From a virus: 24,965 nucleotides of DNA. Below are positions 1 to 6,223 of the stretch, in pieces. The notes beneath the pieces were generated by a model, which had not been told where the DNA came from, searched no databases, and saw only the letters and a list, made by a program, of their open reading frames with translations. The number at the start of each line of letters is the position of its first letter. Positions within the stretch are counted from its first letter, which is position 1. The position numbers and the translations under genes were made by a program. The stretch is from positions 1-24,965 of the IMG/VR virus record IMGVR_UViG_3300006750_000074; one strand, written 5' to 3'.

Positions 1-135
1 AAAGCTCCCTTTGACCAACAACAAGCACTCACTCTGGACTTCTATAAGCAGAGAATAGAAACCCTTGAAGGAAAGGTTGAGACATTAAAGGACACAGTAG
101 CAGACCTAAAGGCTCATAATGGGGGCGCAAGATGA
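1..135 (+). CDS. C-terminal fragment of a helical, coiled-coil-like protein
   Basis: An open frame enters from the left edge and ends at TGA, giving the last 44 residues of a protein whose start lies outside the window. The visible part is highly charged and rich in Lys, Glu, Leu and Gln, with a heptad-like spacing of Ile, Leu and Val (RIETLEGKVETLKDTVADL), as in a coiled coil. Phage proteins with such a C-terminal helix include small structural and lysis-associated proteins, but nothing here identifies the family. The stop overlaps the ATG of the next gene (ATGA), which indicates translational coupling and supports the reading frame. Confidence 0.6.
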   Translation, partial: KAPFDQQQALTLDFYKQRIETLEGKVETLKDTVADLKAHNGGAR

Positions 136-389
136 TAGTTAAAACAATGTTTGTGCTTATGCTATTCCTTAATGGCAATGTCATTGAGTTTATGGGACAC
201 CATGAAAACGAACAGGGTGAATGGGTAGAGATGGGTGTGCCTGGATGCCTCTCTATGAAGAGGACTCTTTCTAGGAATGGATGGAAGGATAACCCAGCTA
301 CAGATACAAGGTTTGCCTGTGAAAAACACGAGGTTGCAGTAGAAGATGACTGGGAAGGCAGAGAAGTGGTAAGGAAGATACTTGATTAA
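132..389 (+). CDS. Small phage protein of unknown function, 85 aa
   Basis: The start codon overlaps the upstream stop (ATGA), so this is very likely translated by coupling. The N-terminus (MIVKTMFVLMLFLNG) is hydrophobic and could be a weak signal sequence or membrane anchor. The rest is soluble, acidic and tryptophan-containing, with two Cys near residues 39 and 63. The pattern of a hydrophobic start followed by a short domain with a conserved-looking Cys pair occurs in small secreted phage proteins, so periplasmic export with a disulphide is possible. I do not recognise the family. It lies in a chain of tightly spaced small genes leading to a probable lysis region. Confidence 0.65.
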   Translation: MIVKTMFVLMLFLNGNVIEFMGHHENEQGEWVEMGVPGCLSMKRTLSRNGWKDNPATDTRFACEKHEVAVEDDWEGREVVRKILD

Positions 390-401
390 AATGGTTGTGC
401 T

Positions 402-581
402 TTGACATACGAAAAAGAAATAATACACAACTTTGATTGCATATTTTGTAGTAGGCTTTGGTCAATAATATTGCCGCCTGGAGCAGATCACAACATCTTA
501 AACAAAAAACTACATTGCCCTTGGTGTGGGCAAAAACACAAGTACCTAACAGACGATCACACTTTAATGGAGACACTATGA
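402..581 (+). CDS. Small zinc-ribbon-like protein, 59 aa (TTG start)
   Basis: The frame between the stop at 389 and a TGA at 579-581 encodes 59 residues with two CxxC knuckles: CIFC at residues 13-16 and CPWCGQ at 39-44. This is the classic spacing for one bound zinc ion. The only possible start in frame is TTG at 402, 12 bases after the previous stop, with no good Shine-Dalgarno, so translation would rely on coupling. The stop overlaps the next ATG (ATGA), which supports the reading frame. The role is unknown; such ribbons bind nucleic acid or stabilise small folds. It is short enough to be missed by length-filtered gene calling. Confidence 0.6.
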   Translation: MTYEKEIIHNFDCIFCSRLWSIILPPGADHNILNKKLHCPWCGQKHKYLTDDHTLMETL

Positions 582-670
582 AAATAATAAAAAAGATATG
601 GTTAGAAATAAGGGAGAAACCAATTTGGGCAATCGCAATCGCCGTAGTCGTTGTTATATTGTTCTTCTAG
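578..670 (+). CDS. 30-aa single-span membrane peptide, candidate holin-like or lysis peptide
   Basis: The ATG overlaps the stop of the zinc-ribbon gene (ATGA). The product has a basic N-terminal half (MKIIKKIWLEIREKP) followed by an uninterrupted hydrophobic stretch (IWAIAIAVVVVILFF) that runs to the C-terminus, so it should be a one-pass inner-membrane peptide with its charged end in the cytoplasm. Its last 46 bases overlap the next gene, a lipoprotein with a C-terminal membrane helix, in another frame. The overlap with a spanin-like gene suggests a lysis role such as a small holin, but this is inference from context only. It could also be an ordinary small membrane peptide. Confidence 0.55.
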   Translation: MKIIKKIWLEIREKPIWAIAIAVVVVILFF

Positions 671-1035
671 CGTTATTCCTTAGCGCATGTTCACTTCCGA
701 AACTGAAGAGTGGCCTGATGACAGGAGCCGCAACGAGCGCAGTTGTTGGTGCCACGAGCGTCTTACCGGGTGGTGTGCTTGTACCGACCTTGGCCGGGGG
801 GATGACGGCTGCGACTGTCTCTGCCCTGAGTGCCGGGGACCAGATTAAAGGTGAACCTATTTCTGTCACTGCTGACACAGTGGTTAATAAAGCGCCTGAT
901 AATTTTTGGACGCTGCTCGGGAAATTAGTAGGAATGGGAGGATGGTTATTGGGATTGATACTGTTGCTTCCAATGATCTTGGGATGGATAATCCCCGGAC
1001 CACTTACAACTCACAGGAAAAAGAAAAAGAGTTAG
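625..1035 (+). CDS. Lipoprotein with C-terminal membrane helix, candidate unimolecular spanin, 136 aa
   Basis: I choose TTG at 625 because AGGGAG (611-616) sits 8 bases upstream and the product then begins with a short basic segment (MGNRNRRSR), a hydrophobic core and the lipobox LSAC at residues 19-22. An upstream ATG at 598 in the same frame would place about 30 residues before the lipobox Cys. The middle is Gly/Ala/Val/Thr-rich. Residues about 106-125 form a strong transmembrane helix, followed by a basic tail ending in Lys-rich HRKKKKS. A lipoprotein with a C-terminal inner-membrane helix is the architecture known for unimolecular spanins such as phage T1 gp11, which link outer and inner membranes and fuse them at lysis. 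The family assignment rests on topology, not sequence similarity; another envelope lipoprotein is possible. Confidence 0.65.
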   Translation: MGNRNRRSRCYIVLLALFLSACSLPKLKSGLMTGAATSAVVGATSVLPGGVLVPTLAGGMTAATVSALSAGDQIKGEPISVTADTVVNKAPDNFWTLLGKLVGMGGWLLGLILLLPMILGWIIPGPLTTHRKKKKS

Positions 1036-1283
1036 TCCGGGTTAAGTGGGTGGATATTATCTCCTACTCAGATTGGACTACACACGATAAAGTTTCATGC
1101 CCTACATTTGAAAGCGTAGGTTGGCTTGTGCACCGAGATAAAAAAGAAATAAAAATAGCTACCACACTAGACAAGTGTGATGGCTTGGGAGAAAATGATG
1201 GCGAACCTACTTACTACGGGATAACTTCTTTTCCTTCTGGTTGCGTTCTTTCTTGCGTTCCTTTGCATAGTCATCTAAGCTAA
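984..1283 (+). CDS. Small protein of unknown function, last gene of the rightward left-edge operon
   Basis: The frame encodes a compact domain beginning around RVKWVDIISYSDW and containing ESVGWLVHRDKKEIKIATTL and YYGITSFPSGCV. This resembles the layout of short phage proteins that begin with a VKW-type strand and end with a FP-x-GCV-type strand, but no function is attached to them that I know. The start is uncertain: ATG 984 lacks a clear Shine-Dalgarno, ATG 942 has AGGA 8 bases upstream but overlaps the lipoprotein membrane helix, and GTG 1050 follows the lipoprotein stop by 15 bases. The 3' end overlaps a convergent minus-strand gene by 77 bases, and a strong terminator follows at once. 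Confidence 0.55.
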   Translation: MDNPRTTYNSQEKEKELVRVKWVDIISYSDWTTHDKVSCPTFESVGWLVHRDKKEIKIATTLDKCDGLGENDGEPTYYGITSFPSGCVLSCVPLHSHLS

Positions 1284-1434
1284 TACCCTCCATCTGCTCA
1301 AACCTTTCACCCCAATTAACTTCGGTTGTTGGGGTTTTTTTATTTCTGTTTATCCAACAGTATCTAGCAAAGTGATACCTCCTATTTTCTTGATCTTTAT
1401 CATATTTTTCCTTCCAGTTACTATAGTCTTTCAT
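1207..1434 (-). CDS. Basic small protein of unknown function, 75 aa, end of the leftward operon
   Basis: The product is very rich in Lys, Arg, Glu and Asp, with aromatic residues in the first half (NWKEKYDKDQENRRYHFARYCW) and a highly basic C-terminus. The start overlaps the end of the upstream gene, which fits the coupling seen through this operon. No domain is recognised; the charge suggests nucleic-acid or protein binding. The gene is read against the end of the plus-strand operon and carries that operon's terminator inside its coding sequence: the A-tract and stem encode residues around NRNKKTPTTEVNWG. The Lys-rich tail translates an A/G-rich stretch and could be low-complexity, so I am moderately sure. 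Confidence 0.6.
   Translation of the reverse strand: MKDYSNWKEKYDKDQENRRYHFARYCWINRNKKTPTTEVNWGERFEQMEGISLDDYAKERKKERNQKEKKLSRSK
1310..1341 (+). terminator. Strong rho-independent terminator with UUCG loop
   Basis: CCCCAATTAAC and GTTGTTGGGG pair over about ten base pairs with one bulge and close on a TTCG tetraloop. Seven T follow directly. This is a near-ideal intrinsic terminator for the rightward genes ending at 1283. It sits inside the convergent minus-strand gene. Confidence 0.88.
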
Positions 1435-1951
1435 CCATCTTATCTATCGCCAGTTTTCTCAGAGTGCTGATGGGGCGTAATCGAGATACTGGAATACCAA
1501 AACAAGGAGGTCTCTCTGGCCTACCAAAATCAGTTTTGAATTCCTCCTGGACACACTCCTCCCCTGGTAACCAACCCTGTATGAGGTAAGTGGGTTCACC
1601 ACCCTTTCTCCAAAAGTCCACTACCAACACGTAGTTCCTATCTTCTATTGGGTCCTCGGGCCTGACCAACAAATGCCTCTGTGCATCTTTGACAGAGCGC
1701 ACCTCAATATCCTCACCGATGTCTGCCTTCTCATGGAAGGTATCGACACTACCATCCCAAAACACATCTAACGCTTTGGCTACAGCACACTCTGCTGCAG
1801 CTCCCTTGATATTCATATCAAACAAACCACCCTCATCCCTTCCCAGGCCATGTTTGAATGCATTGTGGCCTGCCCTCATACTGCTAAAGGACCGGGCCAT
1901 GCCTACCTTGGCAGCCATTTCCGCTTCATACCATGTTAACTGAATCTTCAT
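1421..1951 (-). CDS. Conserved-looking phage protein, possibly a degenerate PD-(D/E)XK nuclease fold, 176 aa
   Basis: A helix-like segment GAAAECAVAKAL (residues 50-61) is followed by ADIGEDIEVRS (76-86), LLVRPED (94-100) and NYVLVVDFW (106-114). This order (a Glu in the first helix, then D-x5-E-x-R on a strand, then further strands) resembles PD-(D/E)XK nucleases, with Glu54, Asp77 and Glu83 as possible metal ligands. However, Arg85 occupies the usual Lys place, so catalysis is doubtful. No Cys clusters or membrane segments are seen. Its ATG overlaps the end of the upstream gene by four bases. The position among recombination genes fits a DNA-processing job; an unrelated conserved phage protein is the main alternative. 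Confidence 0.7.
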   Translation of the reverse strand: MKIQLTWYEAEMAAKVGMARSFSSMRAGHNAFKHGLGRDEGGLFDMNIKGAAAECAVAKALDVFWDGSVDTFHEKADIGEDIEVRSVKDAQRHLLVRPEDPIEDRNYVLVVDFWRKGGEPTYLIQGWLPGEECVQEEFKTDFGRPERPPCFGIPVSRLRPISTLRKLAIDKMDERL

Positions 1952-2238
1952 TGGGTTATGATGTCCTCTGTCTCCGTTTTGGTTGGGAACTCCACTACAG
2001 TAGTGCCTTCCACAGCTCTAAGAACGCTGTTGATCTCAGGGTTGAAGAAGTCCCTGACAGTTTCCCAAAGGGCCTGTTCATTTACAGTGCCGGATTCATT
2101 GGCAGCCTTTTGCAAAGCTTCATCAACATTCTTCAGGTGCTCTCCTTTCTGAGCCAGGATAGATGCCACCGCTATTGCGGAAGAAGTATGGAAAAGTAAC
2201 ATTCCTATAAGAGTGTCAACATCCATTTCTGTTTTCAA
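1948..2238 (-). CDS. Small acidic protein of unknown function, 96 aa (TTG start)
   Basis: The start is set by AGGAGG ten bases before a TTG; the next in-frame ATG, four codons on, would be about 22 bases from that site. The Shine-Dalgarno lies inside the 3' end of the RecB-like nuclease gene, and the genes overlap by 23 bases. The protein is mostly helical in appearance (HTSSAIAVASILAQKGEHLKN, VNEQALWETVRDFF) and ends in an acidic tail. No catalytic motif is visible. It may be an accessory partner of the neighbouring nuclease, but that is only inferred from the overlap. Confidence 0.7.
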   Translation of the reverse strand: MKTEMDVDTLIGMLLFHTSSAIAVASILAQKGEHLKNVDEALQKAANESGTVNEQALWETVRDFFNPEINSVLRAVEGTTVVEFPTKTETEDIITQ

Positions 2239-2968
2239 GTTTTATAATCCTCCTATAGCCTGCCAGGAACCCAAGAAAACCTCTAATGTTATCATCTAGC
2301 TCAGTTGATTTAGCCGCCTCAAACTCACCCGAGAGCTTGTCTAAGCGAAGCACGTAAGAACAATCTACCTCTCTACCATACATGTCAGTTATGCAGGCAG
2401 CGTAAGCAGCGCACTGTAGGTGATGAGAGGAGTAGATAGATTTGGAAGTCTTAAAGTCAATTACACAGAACTCATCATCAACCTCGGCTACGGCATCTAC
2501 GGTTCCGGCATACTTGTGTTCCCGGTTGTAGACCTTCTGTTCTGCAGCAAACCAATTGACATCATGTTCCTTGACCCAGTTCCTGAAGGCGTTGACAGAG
2601 TTAACAGCGTTTTCATGGGGTGGCATAGAGGGAACCTCTTTCCTTATCCCTAGCTTCCACTCAATGGCGTTCTGGCAATAGCCGTGAGCTTGATGACCTA
2701 TCTGTAGAGCCTCCCTGTTGGAGGAATAGTGGGCATTTCTGATCCCCTTAGCCATGTCATCAGGGGACAGCTCATCTTCTTGGTGTTCAAGGAACCACCG
2801 TGCCCCCATGCTGGCTGCCCAGGGGACGAGGGCCGGTTTAGCTATGTTATCTAAAACCGTGGTGGTTGCTGGAACATACTTACCATCAACACTGTATGAG
2901 TGTTTCTTTTCCGAGAACTCCAGATCGACAGTGGTGCCGTCGTGGTATTCAATAGTGTGTGTAGTCAA
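2216..2968 (-). CDS. RecB/Cas4-like PD-(D/E)XK exonuclease, 250 aa
   Basis: The motifs of the RecB-type nuclease family appear in order: G91-H92..H95 (GHQAH), Glu143 in AAEQKVY, GTVD with Asp158, IDFKTSK with Asp171 and Lys173, and the QxxxY motif QCAAY at 185-189. These make a complete metal-dependent nuclease centre of the kind used in phage recombination exonucleases and in Cas4. The usual Cas4 iron-sulphur Cys set is not evident, so a RecB-like single-domain exonuclease is the better call. It would resect double-stranded ends or degrade host DNA in the cytoplasm. The SSB-like gene immediately upstream, sharing a four-base overlap, fits a recombination/repair unit. I am confident of the fold, less of the exact substrate. 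Confidence 0.88.
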   Translation of the reverse strand: MTTHTIEYHDGTTVDLEFSEKKHSYSVDGKYVPATTTVLDNIAKPALVPWAASMGARWFLEHQEDELSPDDMAKGIRNAHYSSNREALQIGHQAHGYCQNAIEWKLGIRKEVPSMPPHENAVNSVNAFRNWVKEHDVNWFAAEQKVYNREHKYAGTVDAVAEVDDEFCVIDFKTSKSIYSSHHLQCAAYAACITDMYGREVDCSYVLRLDKLSGEFEAAKSTELDDNIRGFLGFLAGYRRIIKLENRNGC

Positions 2969-3201
2969 AACGGTACGTCATCCTCATCTGGTTCTTGGCT
3001 TCGGCTGCCGCTATCCTGTGGGATGGAGAAACTTAACTTCAAATACTTTTTCCCGGATTTACTGGTGTTGGTCCAACCAGCCATACGGTACTCCGTACCT
3101 CCGATCAACGCTTTACCCGTCATGTCTGGGTGATTGTCACTCTTCTTGTTCTCTTCCCTGAAGAGTGCGCCCTCGTTGTCTTTCTGTTCAAATGCTGCCA
3201 T
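2965..3201 (-). CDS. Small SSB-like protein with acidic DDVPF tail, 78 aa
   Basis: The product has a GALF motif (NEGALFREENKKSDNHPD), a short beta-rich core with a G-K-x-Y pattern (TGKALIGGTEYRMAGW, SGKKYLKLSFS), then a disordered linker and an acidic tail ending DEDDVPF. That tail is the hallmark by which bacterial and phage single-strand-binding proteins recruit partners. Small phage proteins with the same layout are often placed beside recombination nucleases. I start it at ATG 3201 because GAGGAG lies six bases upstream and the protein then begins at the conserved-looking MAAFEQKDN. An in-frame ATG at 3294 overlaps the upstream stop (TAATG) and would add a 31-residue helical extension, so a longer form is possible. 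Confidence 0.72.
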   Translation of the reverse strand: MAAFEQKDNEGALFREENKKSDNHPDMTGKALIGGTEYRMAGWTNTSKSGKKYLKLSFSIPQDSGSRSQEPDEDDVPF

Positions 3202-3293
3202 TTTAGACTCCTCTAGTTGACGTTGAATAATTTCTTGTTGGTGCGCCCAAGCCTGAGCGTTTTCTGCATCCTCTAAAATTTCTTGGGCGGTCA

Positions 3294-3617
3294 TTAAATA
3301 GTACCTGCCCTTTGGTTTGCCTGGAAGGTCCTCCAGACTTCTATTTTTAGTTTTGCGGCCTCCATTAGCCATCTTATTTCATCATCCTCCTTTATGGCAA
3401 TCTTATACCCTTCCAATAACTCAATATATTCCGGGTGGGCATAGGCCCATGCTTCTGATGCAGCTACAGTTCCCGGACCAGCTTTCCCAAACAAGATGGC
3501 ATGTTTTGATTTCCTGAAAGCCTCCAAATGTAGGCGGTCAGATCTAGCCTGAGCTGCCCTGCCTGCGTTGTCTCGTATAAAGTCCACGGCCTTCTCAATT
3601 TCGTCGTCTGAAATCAT
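3294..3617 (-). CDS. Helical phage protein of unknown function, 107 aa
   Basis: The sequence looks almost wholly alpha-helical, with a charged start (MISDDEIEKAVDFIRD), a central AEAWAYAHPEYIELLEGYK-type segment and EIRWLMEAAKLKIEVWRTFQANQR near the end. I recognise this as the style of a widespread small phage protein found next to recombination or SSB genes, with no established role known to me. It starts at an ATG overlapping the stop of the HNH gene and its own TAA overlaps a downstream ATG (TAATG), so it sits firmly in the coupled chain. No catalytic residues stand out. A DNA-binding or recombinase-accessory role is only a guess. Confidence 0.75.
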   Translation of the reverse strand: MISDDEIEKAVDFIRDNAGRAAQARSDRLHLEAFRKSKHAILFGKAGPGTVAASEAWAYAHPEYIELLEGYKIAIKEDDEIRWLMEAAKLKIEVWRTFQANQRAGTI

Positions 3618-3949
3618 TACAGAGTATCGGCTATGGCTTTCCGTATCGCATCCCGATCTACTTCGAGCACTCCCTTACGCATAGCCTCATCCAATGTACT
3701 GAATATGAAGTATATCTGATAATCTATTAAATTGGAAGTGTCGTGCATTTCTCGGTGGTGTTCAGGGCACAGTGGCATCGTGAACATATCACTGGCCTTG
3801 TACCCCATTCCCCCACTGAATGGTGCCATCCTACCCTTTAAATGATGGGCCACCACGTTCTCTTCGGATTTACAGTCAGCACAAGGGAGAGTCTGAACAA
3901 ACTTCAGGTACTCCTTGCTTTCCCAGCGCTTGTGCTTACTCAAATCCAT
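3617..3949 (-). CDS. HNH-type nuclease, Ref/DUF968-like, 110 aa
   Basis: From ATG 3949 the protein shows a treble-clef HNH centre: C23-x2-C26 (CADC), the His pair H35-H36 (AHHLKG), and C61-x2-HH (CPEHHREMH) with H69. The segment GGMGYKASDMFTMPLC between them is typical of the phage Rap/Ref/DUF968 group of recombination-linked HNH nucleases. It should be a zinc-structured, metal-dependent endonuclease acting on branched or displaced DNA. An upstream in-frame ATG (4009) would add 20 residues that coincide with the lipoprotein gene read in another frame, so I prefer the shorter form. It overlaps that lipoprotein by 14 bases. The fold call is good; the exact substrate is not known. Confidence 0.82.
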   Translation of the reverse strand: MDLSKHKRWESKEYLKFVQTLPCADCKSEENVVAHHLKGRMAPFSGGMGYKASDMFTMPLCPEHHREMHDTSNLIDYQIYFIFSTLDEAMRKGVLEVDRDAIRKAIADTL

Positions 3950-4061
3950 GTTTGGTGATTGAGGCCGTGTGTGCTGCCCCGTATTGCCCCACCTTGAGCC
4001 GGGTTGCATAGGAGCAACCCACTAACATCCCGATTGCTAACAACGTAATTAAAATTTTCAT
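3936..4061 (-). CDS. 41-aa lipoprotein in the early operon
   Basis: The ATG overlaps the stop of the ribonucleotide reductase gene (ATGA). The product is MK followed by a hydrophobic core (ILITLLAIGM) and a lipobox LVGC at residues 13-16; only about 25 residues would remain after signal cleavage. It should be lipidated and held at the inner or outer membrane. Small early-expressed phage lipoproteins are known to block superinfection, for example Llp of phage T5, which inactivates the receptor FhuA, so exclusion is an attractive but untested role. It is below common length cut-offs and easily missed. The reading frame and coupling are clear; function is inference. Confidence 0.7.
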   Translation of the reverse strand: MKILITLLAIGMLVGCSYATRLKVGQYGAAHTASITKHGFE

Positions 4062-5719
4062 ATATTACACACCCCTGATAAGCATTGTTCTTCACTGTTG
4101 TCTTCATAAACTACATCTCTCTTCTGTACAGCTTCCTCATATGGAATGGCTGAAATGGGTTGTCCCCCTCTTGATCCATCTGGATAGCAGGTCAGCCCTC
4201 TCAAACCGTGTGCATACTTAGCAACGATTTTAGAAAATCCCTCCACACTCCCTTCACTGTTCAGCTCCGTTCCCCAGGCTGGCAGGTTCAGGGTGCTTGA
4301 GATCGCATGGTCCACATACTTCTGTACGTCATACTGGAACTTGATACGCCTTTCGGGTTCAGCAGCAAGGTCTAGTGCGGTTTCAATTTTGTCTGGGGCG
4401 ATCCCTCCCTGGATAAGAGACTCAGCAGTGCCGTCAATACTAATCTGATACTTCCATTTGGTTCCATCCGTAAGGTAACGTCTGCGATAAGCAACTGCGT
4501 AAATGGGTTCTATTCCGCTGGTGGTTCCTGCGACGATTGAGATACTCCCTGTCGGGGCTATAGCTCTGTACCCTTTAGGCCTAGACACATAGAACCGATC
4601 ACAGTGTTCATTGGCTGCATGTTCTGATTCATCACGATAAACCTTGAGCCACTGCTTCAGTTCATCACACATACCATAGGGATGTCCTCTCTTCAGGAGC
4701 CACTCATGCAGTCCCATTAGACCTAGCCCGAGTCTCCTATTTTTCTCCCGAACCACTTTAACTTTTTCGTAGGGGAGGGTTCCTCGAAGCGTCCCACACA
4801 CCAGAAATTTTGAAGACACCTGCACCACTTCCTTAAACTCTTCAATCGTTTCGATGTTTGCCATGTTAACAGAGCATAAATTGCAAACGTCAGAATCATT
4901 TTCGCTGGAAATTTCTGTGCAGGCATTTCGAAGGGTTTCATTTTCTTTTTCTCCAAAGTTAAAACTAAATCCAGGTTCCCCTGTCATCAGGGCCTGTCGG
5001 CAGTTCTGCATAAATATATCCGGGAGCTGTTTGGTTTCCAGTTCCTTCAGAAACGCATCGTCATAATTCAGACTGATGTTCATCATGTCCAGTGGAGCAG
5101 GGTAGTTGAAGTCTTGCTCTTTGGCTTCAGAAATCATCATCCCACTGGTTCCTATCGGCATCATGTGCCAGTTCTTCAAAGTCAGAAAATGTTTTGCATC
5201 TTCGTGTTGCCAGTTTAGGCTCCCATACATAGCGGATCGTCTTGACCCTCCCTGCATCACGTTCCTGCCCACTTCGTTTATAGTGTACAGTAATGGAATC
5301 GGCCCCGAAGCAACACCTCCCGTTCGCCGTAGTTGACGTCCACTTGGACGGGCAGCACTTACATCTACTCCAATTCCACCGCCAGTCATAAGGCAGCTCA
5401 TCGCCCTCTGTGTGACGTTTGACCATTCTTCTCTTGTATCCTCCTCTAAACGTAACAGGTAACAATTGTTTATGAATAAAGCGCTTGGATCTCTCCCTGC
5501 GTAGTAGATATAACGTCCACCAGGGATCATCTTAAATTCGGTCATCACCCTAGCCAAGTGATCCTGATCGCTCTTGGCCATGATGTGGTGAGTTGTTCCG
5601 TTCCGGTTGCCACAGATGTCATTGACTATTGTGTTAACACGGTCAGGCCATTGCTCAAATTGGTTGGAGGCGTACTTCTGTCTGAAGACGGTCTCCCCGA
5701 GTGTGGTTCTAAAGGTCAT
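4058..5719 (-). CDS. nrdJ: Adenosylcobalamin-dependent (class II) ribonucleotide reductase, 553 aa
   Basis: The enzyme reduces ribonucleotides to deoxyribonucleotides for phage DNA synthesis in the cytoplasm. GGGAG seven bases before ATG 5719 sets the start; a longer frame to 5824 reads through another small gene. The catalytic NxCxE motif is NACTE (Cys267, Glu269). Cys86 (INNCYLL) and Cys308 (FLVCGTL) are the likely active-site redox pair, and the C-terminal CLSGVC (Cys546, Cys551) would be the shuttle pair. PTGSIS-type and glycine-rich (TGGGIGVDVS, GGSRRSAMYG) segments complete the barrel. No ATP-cone is present. No NrdB-like radical subunit is encoded in the window, and the sequence style resembles short class II phage enzymes, hence B12 dependence. 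Class is inferred, the reductase call is firm. Confidence 0.9.
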   Translation of the reverse strand: MTFRTTLGETVFRQKYASNQFEQWPDRVNTIVNDICGNRNGTTHHIMAKSDQDHLARVMTEFKMIPGGRYIYYAGRDPSALFINNCYLLRLEEDTREEWSNVTQRAMSCLMTGGGIGVDVSAARPSGRQLRRTGGVASGPIPLLYTINEVGRNVMQGGSRRSAMYGSLNWQHEDAKHFLTLKNWHMMPIGTSGMMISEAKEQDFNYPAPLDMMNISLNYDDAFLKELETKQLPDIFMQNCRQALMTGEPGFSFNFGEKENETLRNACTEISSENDSDVCNLCSVNMANIETIEEFKEVVQVSSKFLVCGTLRGTLPYEKVKVVREKNRRLGLGLMGLHEWLLKRGHPYGMCDELKQWLKVYRDESEHAANEHCDRFYVSRPKGYRAIAPTGSISIVAGTTSGIEPIYAVAYRRRYLTDGTKWKYQISIDGTAESLIQGGIAPDKIETALDLAAEPERRIKFQYDVQKYVDHAISSTLNLPAWGTELNSEGSVEGFSKIVAKYAHGLRGLTCYPDGSRGGQPISAIPYEEAVQKRDVVYEDNSEEQCLSGVCNI

Positions 5720-5876
5720 TAGGGTGCTCCCGTTGAGGTTTGGAGGGCCGATAAGAAGGCACGGGAGCCACACCTTCTGATTTCGGTTGTTTATGTTTGT
5801 TACACATAGGATAGAGGTTGTCATTCAACTGGACGCAACCCCTCACCTTGCAAACAATAAAGTGGTACGGTTTCAT
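5709..5876 (-). CDS. 55-aa Cys/His protein, possible zinc-binding mini-domain
   Basis: This short gene lies between the resolvase-like gene and the reductase. Its ATG overlaps the upstream stop (ATGA) and its 3' end overlaps the reductase start by 11 bases. The N-terminal half has Cys9, Cys14 and a CNKH (Cys25, His28) in the context CKVRGCVQ..LYPMCNKHK, spaced like a small zinc-binding treble-clef or ribbon. The C-terminal half is Pro/Ser/Arg-rich and probably disordered. The product could be a reductase or resolvase accessory factor or a nucleic-acid-binding protein; nothing identifies it further. The tight coupling on both sides supports a real gene. Confidence 0.62.
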   Translation of the reverse strand: MKPYHFIVCKVRGCVQLNDNLYPMCNKHKQPKSEGVAPVPSYRPSKPQREHPNDL

Positions 5877-6223
5877 AATATAGGGGCTGGGTAAGAGTTG
5901 CTTGGAATATATTCTTCGTCGAGAGCCATTGCAAGTAACTCTACCAGAGTTTCTAATTTTACTATAGCAAACATATCAGTTGAGTTTTTTGCTCCTACTA
6001 CAATAGTTGGGATAAGATCATCTTTCTTGGAACCAACAGACGCTTGGCCCCATGCGCCTTTGTCCCCGAATAACCACTCGGGTAACTGTTGCCGATACTT
6101 GCATTCAATACCGAGGTAAGGATGGTCAACGTCTAACTGCTGCCTACCGTTGATTGGTATTCTTTTTCCACCAGATACATCCGCTACTCGTCGTTCAAAT
6201 TTCTTCCAGGGTTTGTCACTCAT
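5873..6223 (-). CDS. Holliday-junction-resolvase-like / PD-(D/E)XK nuclease, 116 aa
   Basis: Starting at ATG 6223, which overlaps the helicase stop, the protein opens with WKKFERRVAD, a helix with Glu10, then GGKRIPINGRQQLDVDHP and LGIECKYRQQLPEWL. Asp31 or Asp33, Glu40 and Lys42 give the D-x(n)-E-x-K core of PD-(D/E)XK nucleases. The small size and the G-G-x-R-I-P signature resemble phage proteins predicted as junction resolvases, which would clear branched DNA during replication and before packaging. A Gln (GAWGQASVGSKKDD) and a Lys-rich segment follow. A longer frame to 6304 runs into the helicase gene and lacks support. Other small PD-(D/E)XK endonucleases are the alternative. Confidence 0.75.
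   Translation of the reverse strand: MSDKPWKKFERRVADVSGGKRIPINGRQQLDVDHPYLGIECKYRQQLPEWLFGDKGAWGQASVGSKKDDLIPTIVVGAKNSTDMFAIVKLETLVELLAMALDEEYIPSNSYPAPIL

Noticed and set aside
458-577. Upstream part of a 70-codon frame ending at 670
   Set aside because: The zinc-ribbon frame with two CxxC pairs occupies this stretch; only the last 30 codons, from the ATGA-coupled start, look real.
5127-5465. 112-codon minus-strand frame inside the reductase gene
   Set aside because: It lies wholly within the conserved reductase frame and shows no own start signal or known motif.
5720-5824. N-terminal extension of the ribonucleotide reductase
   Set aside because: A strong ribosome site precedes ATG 5719, and the extension coincides with a coupled small gene in another frame.
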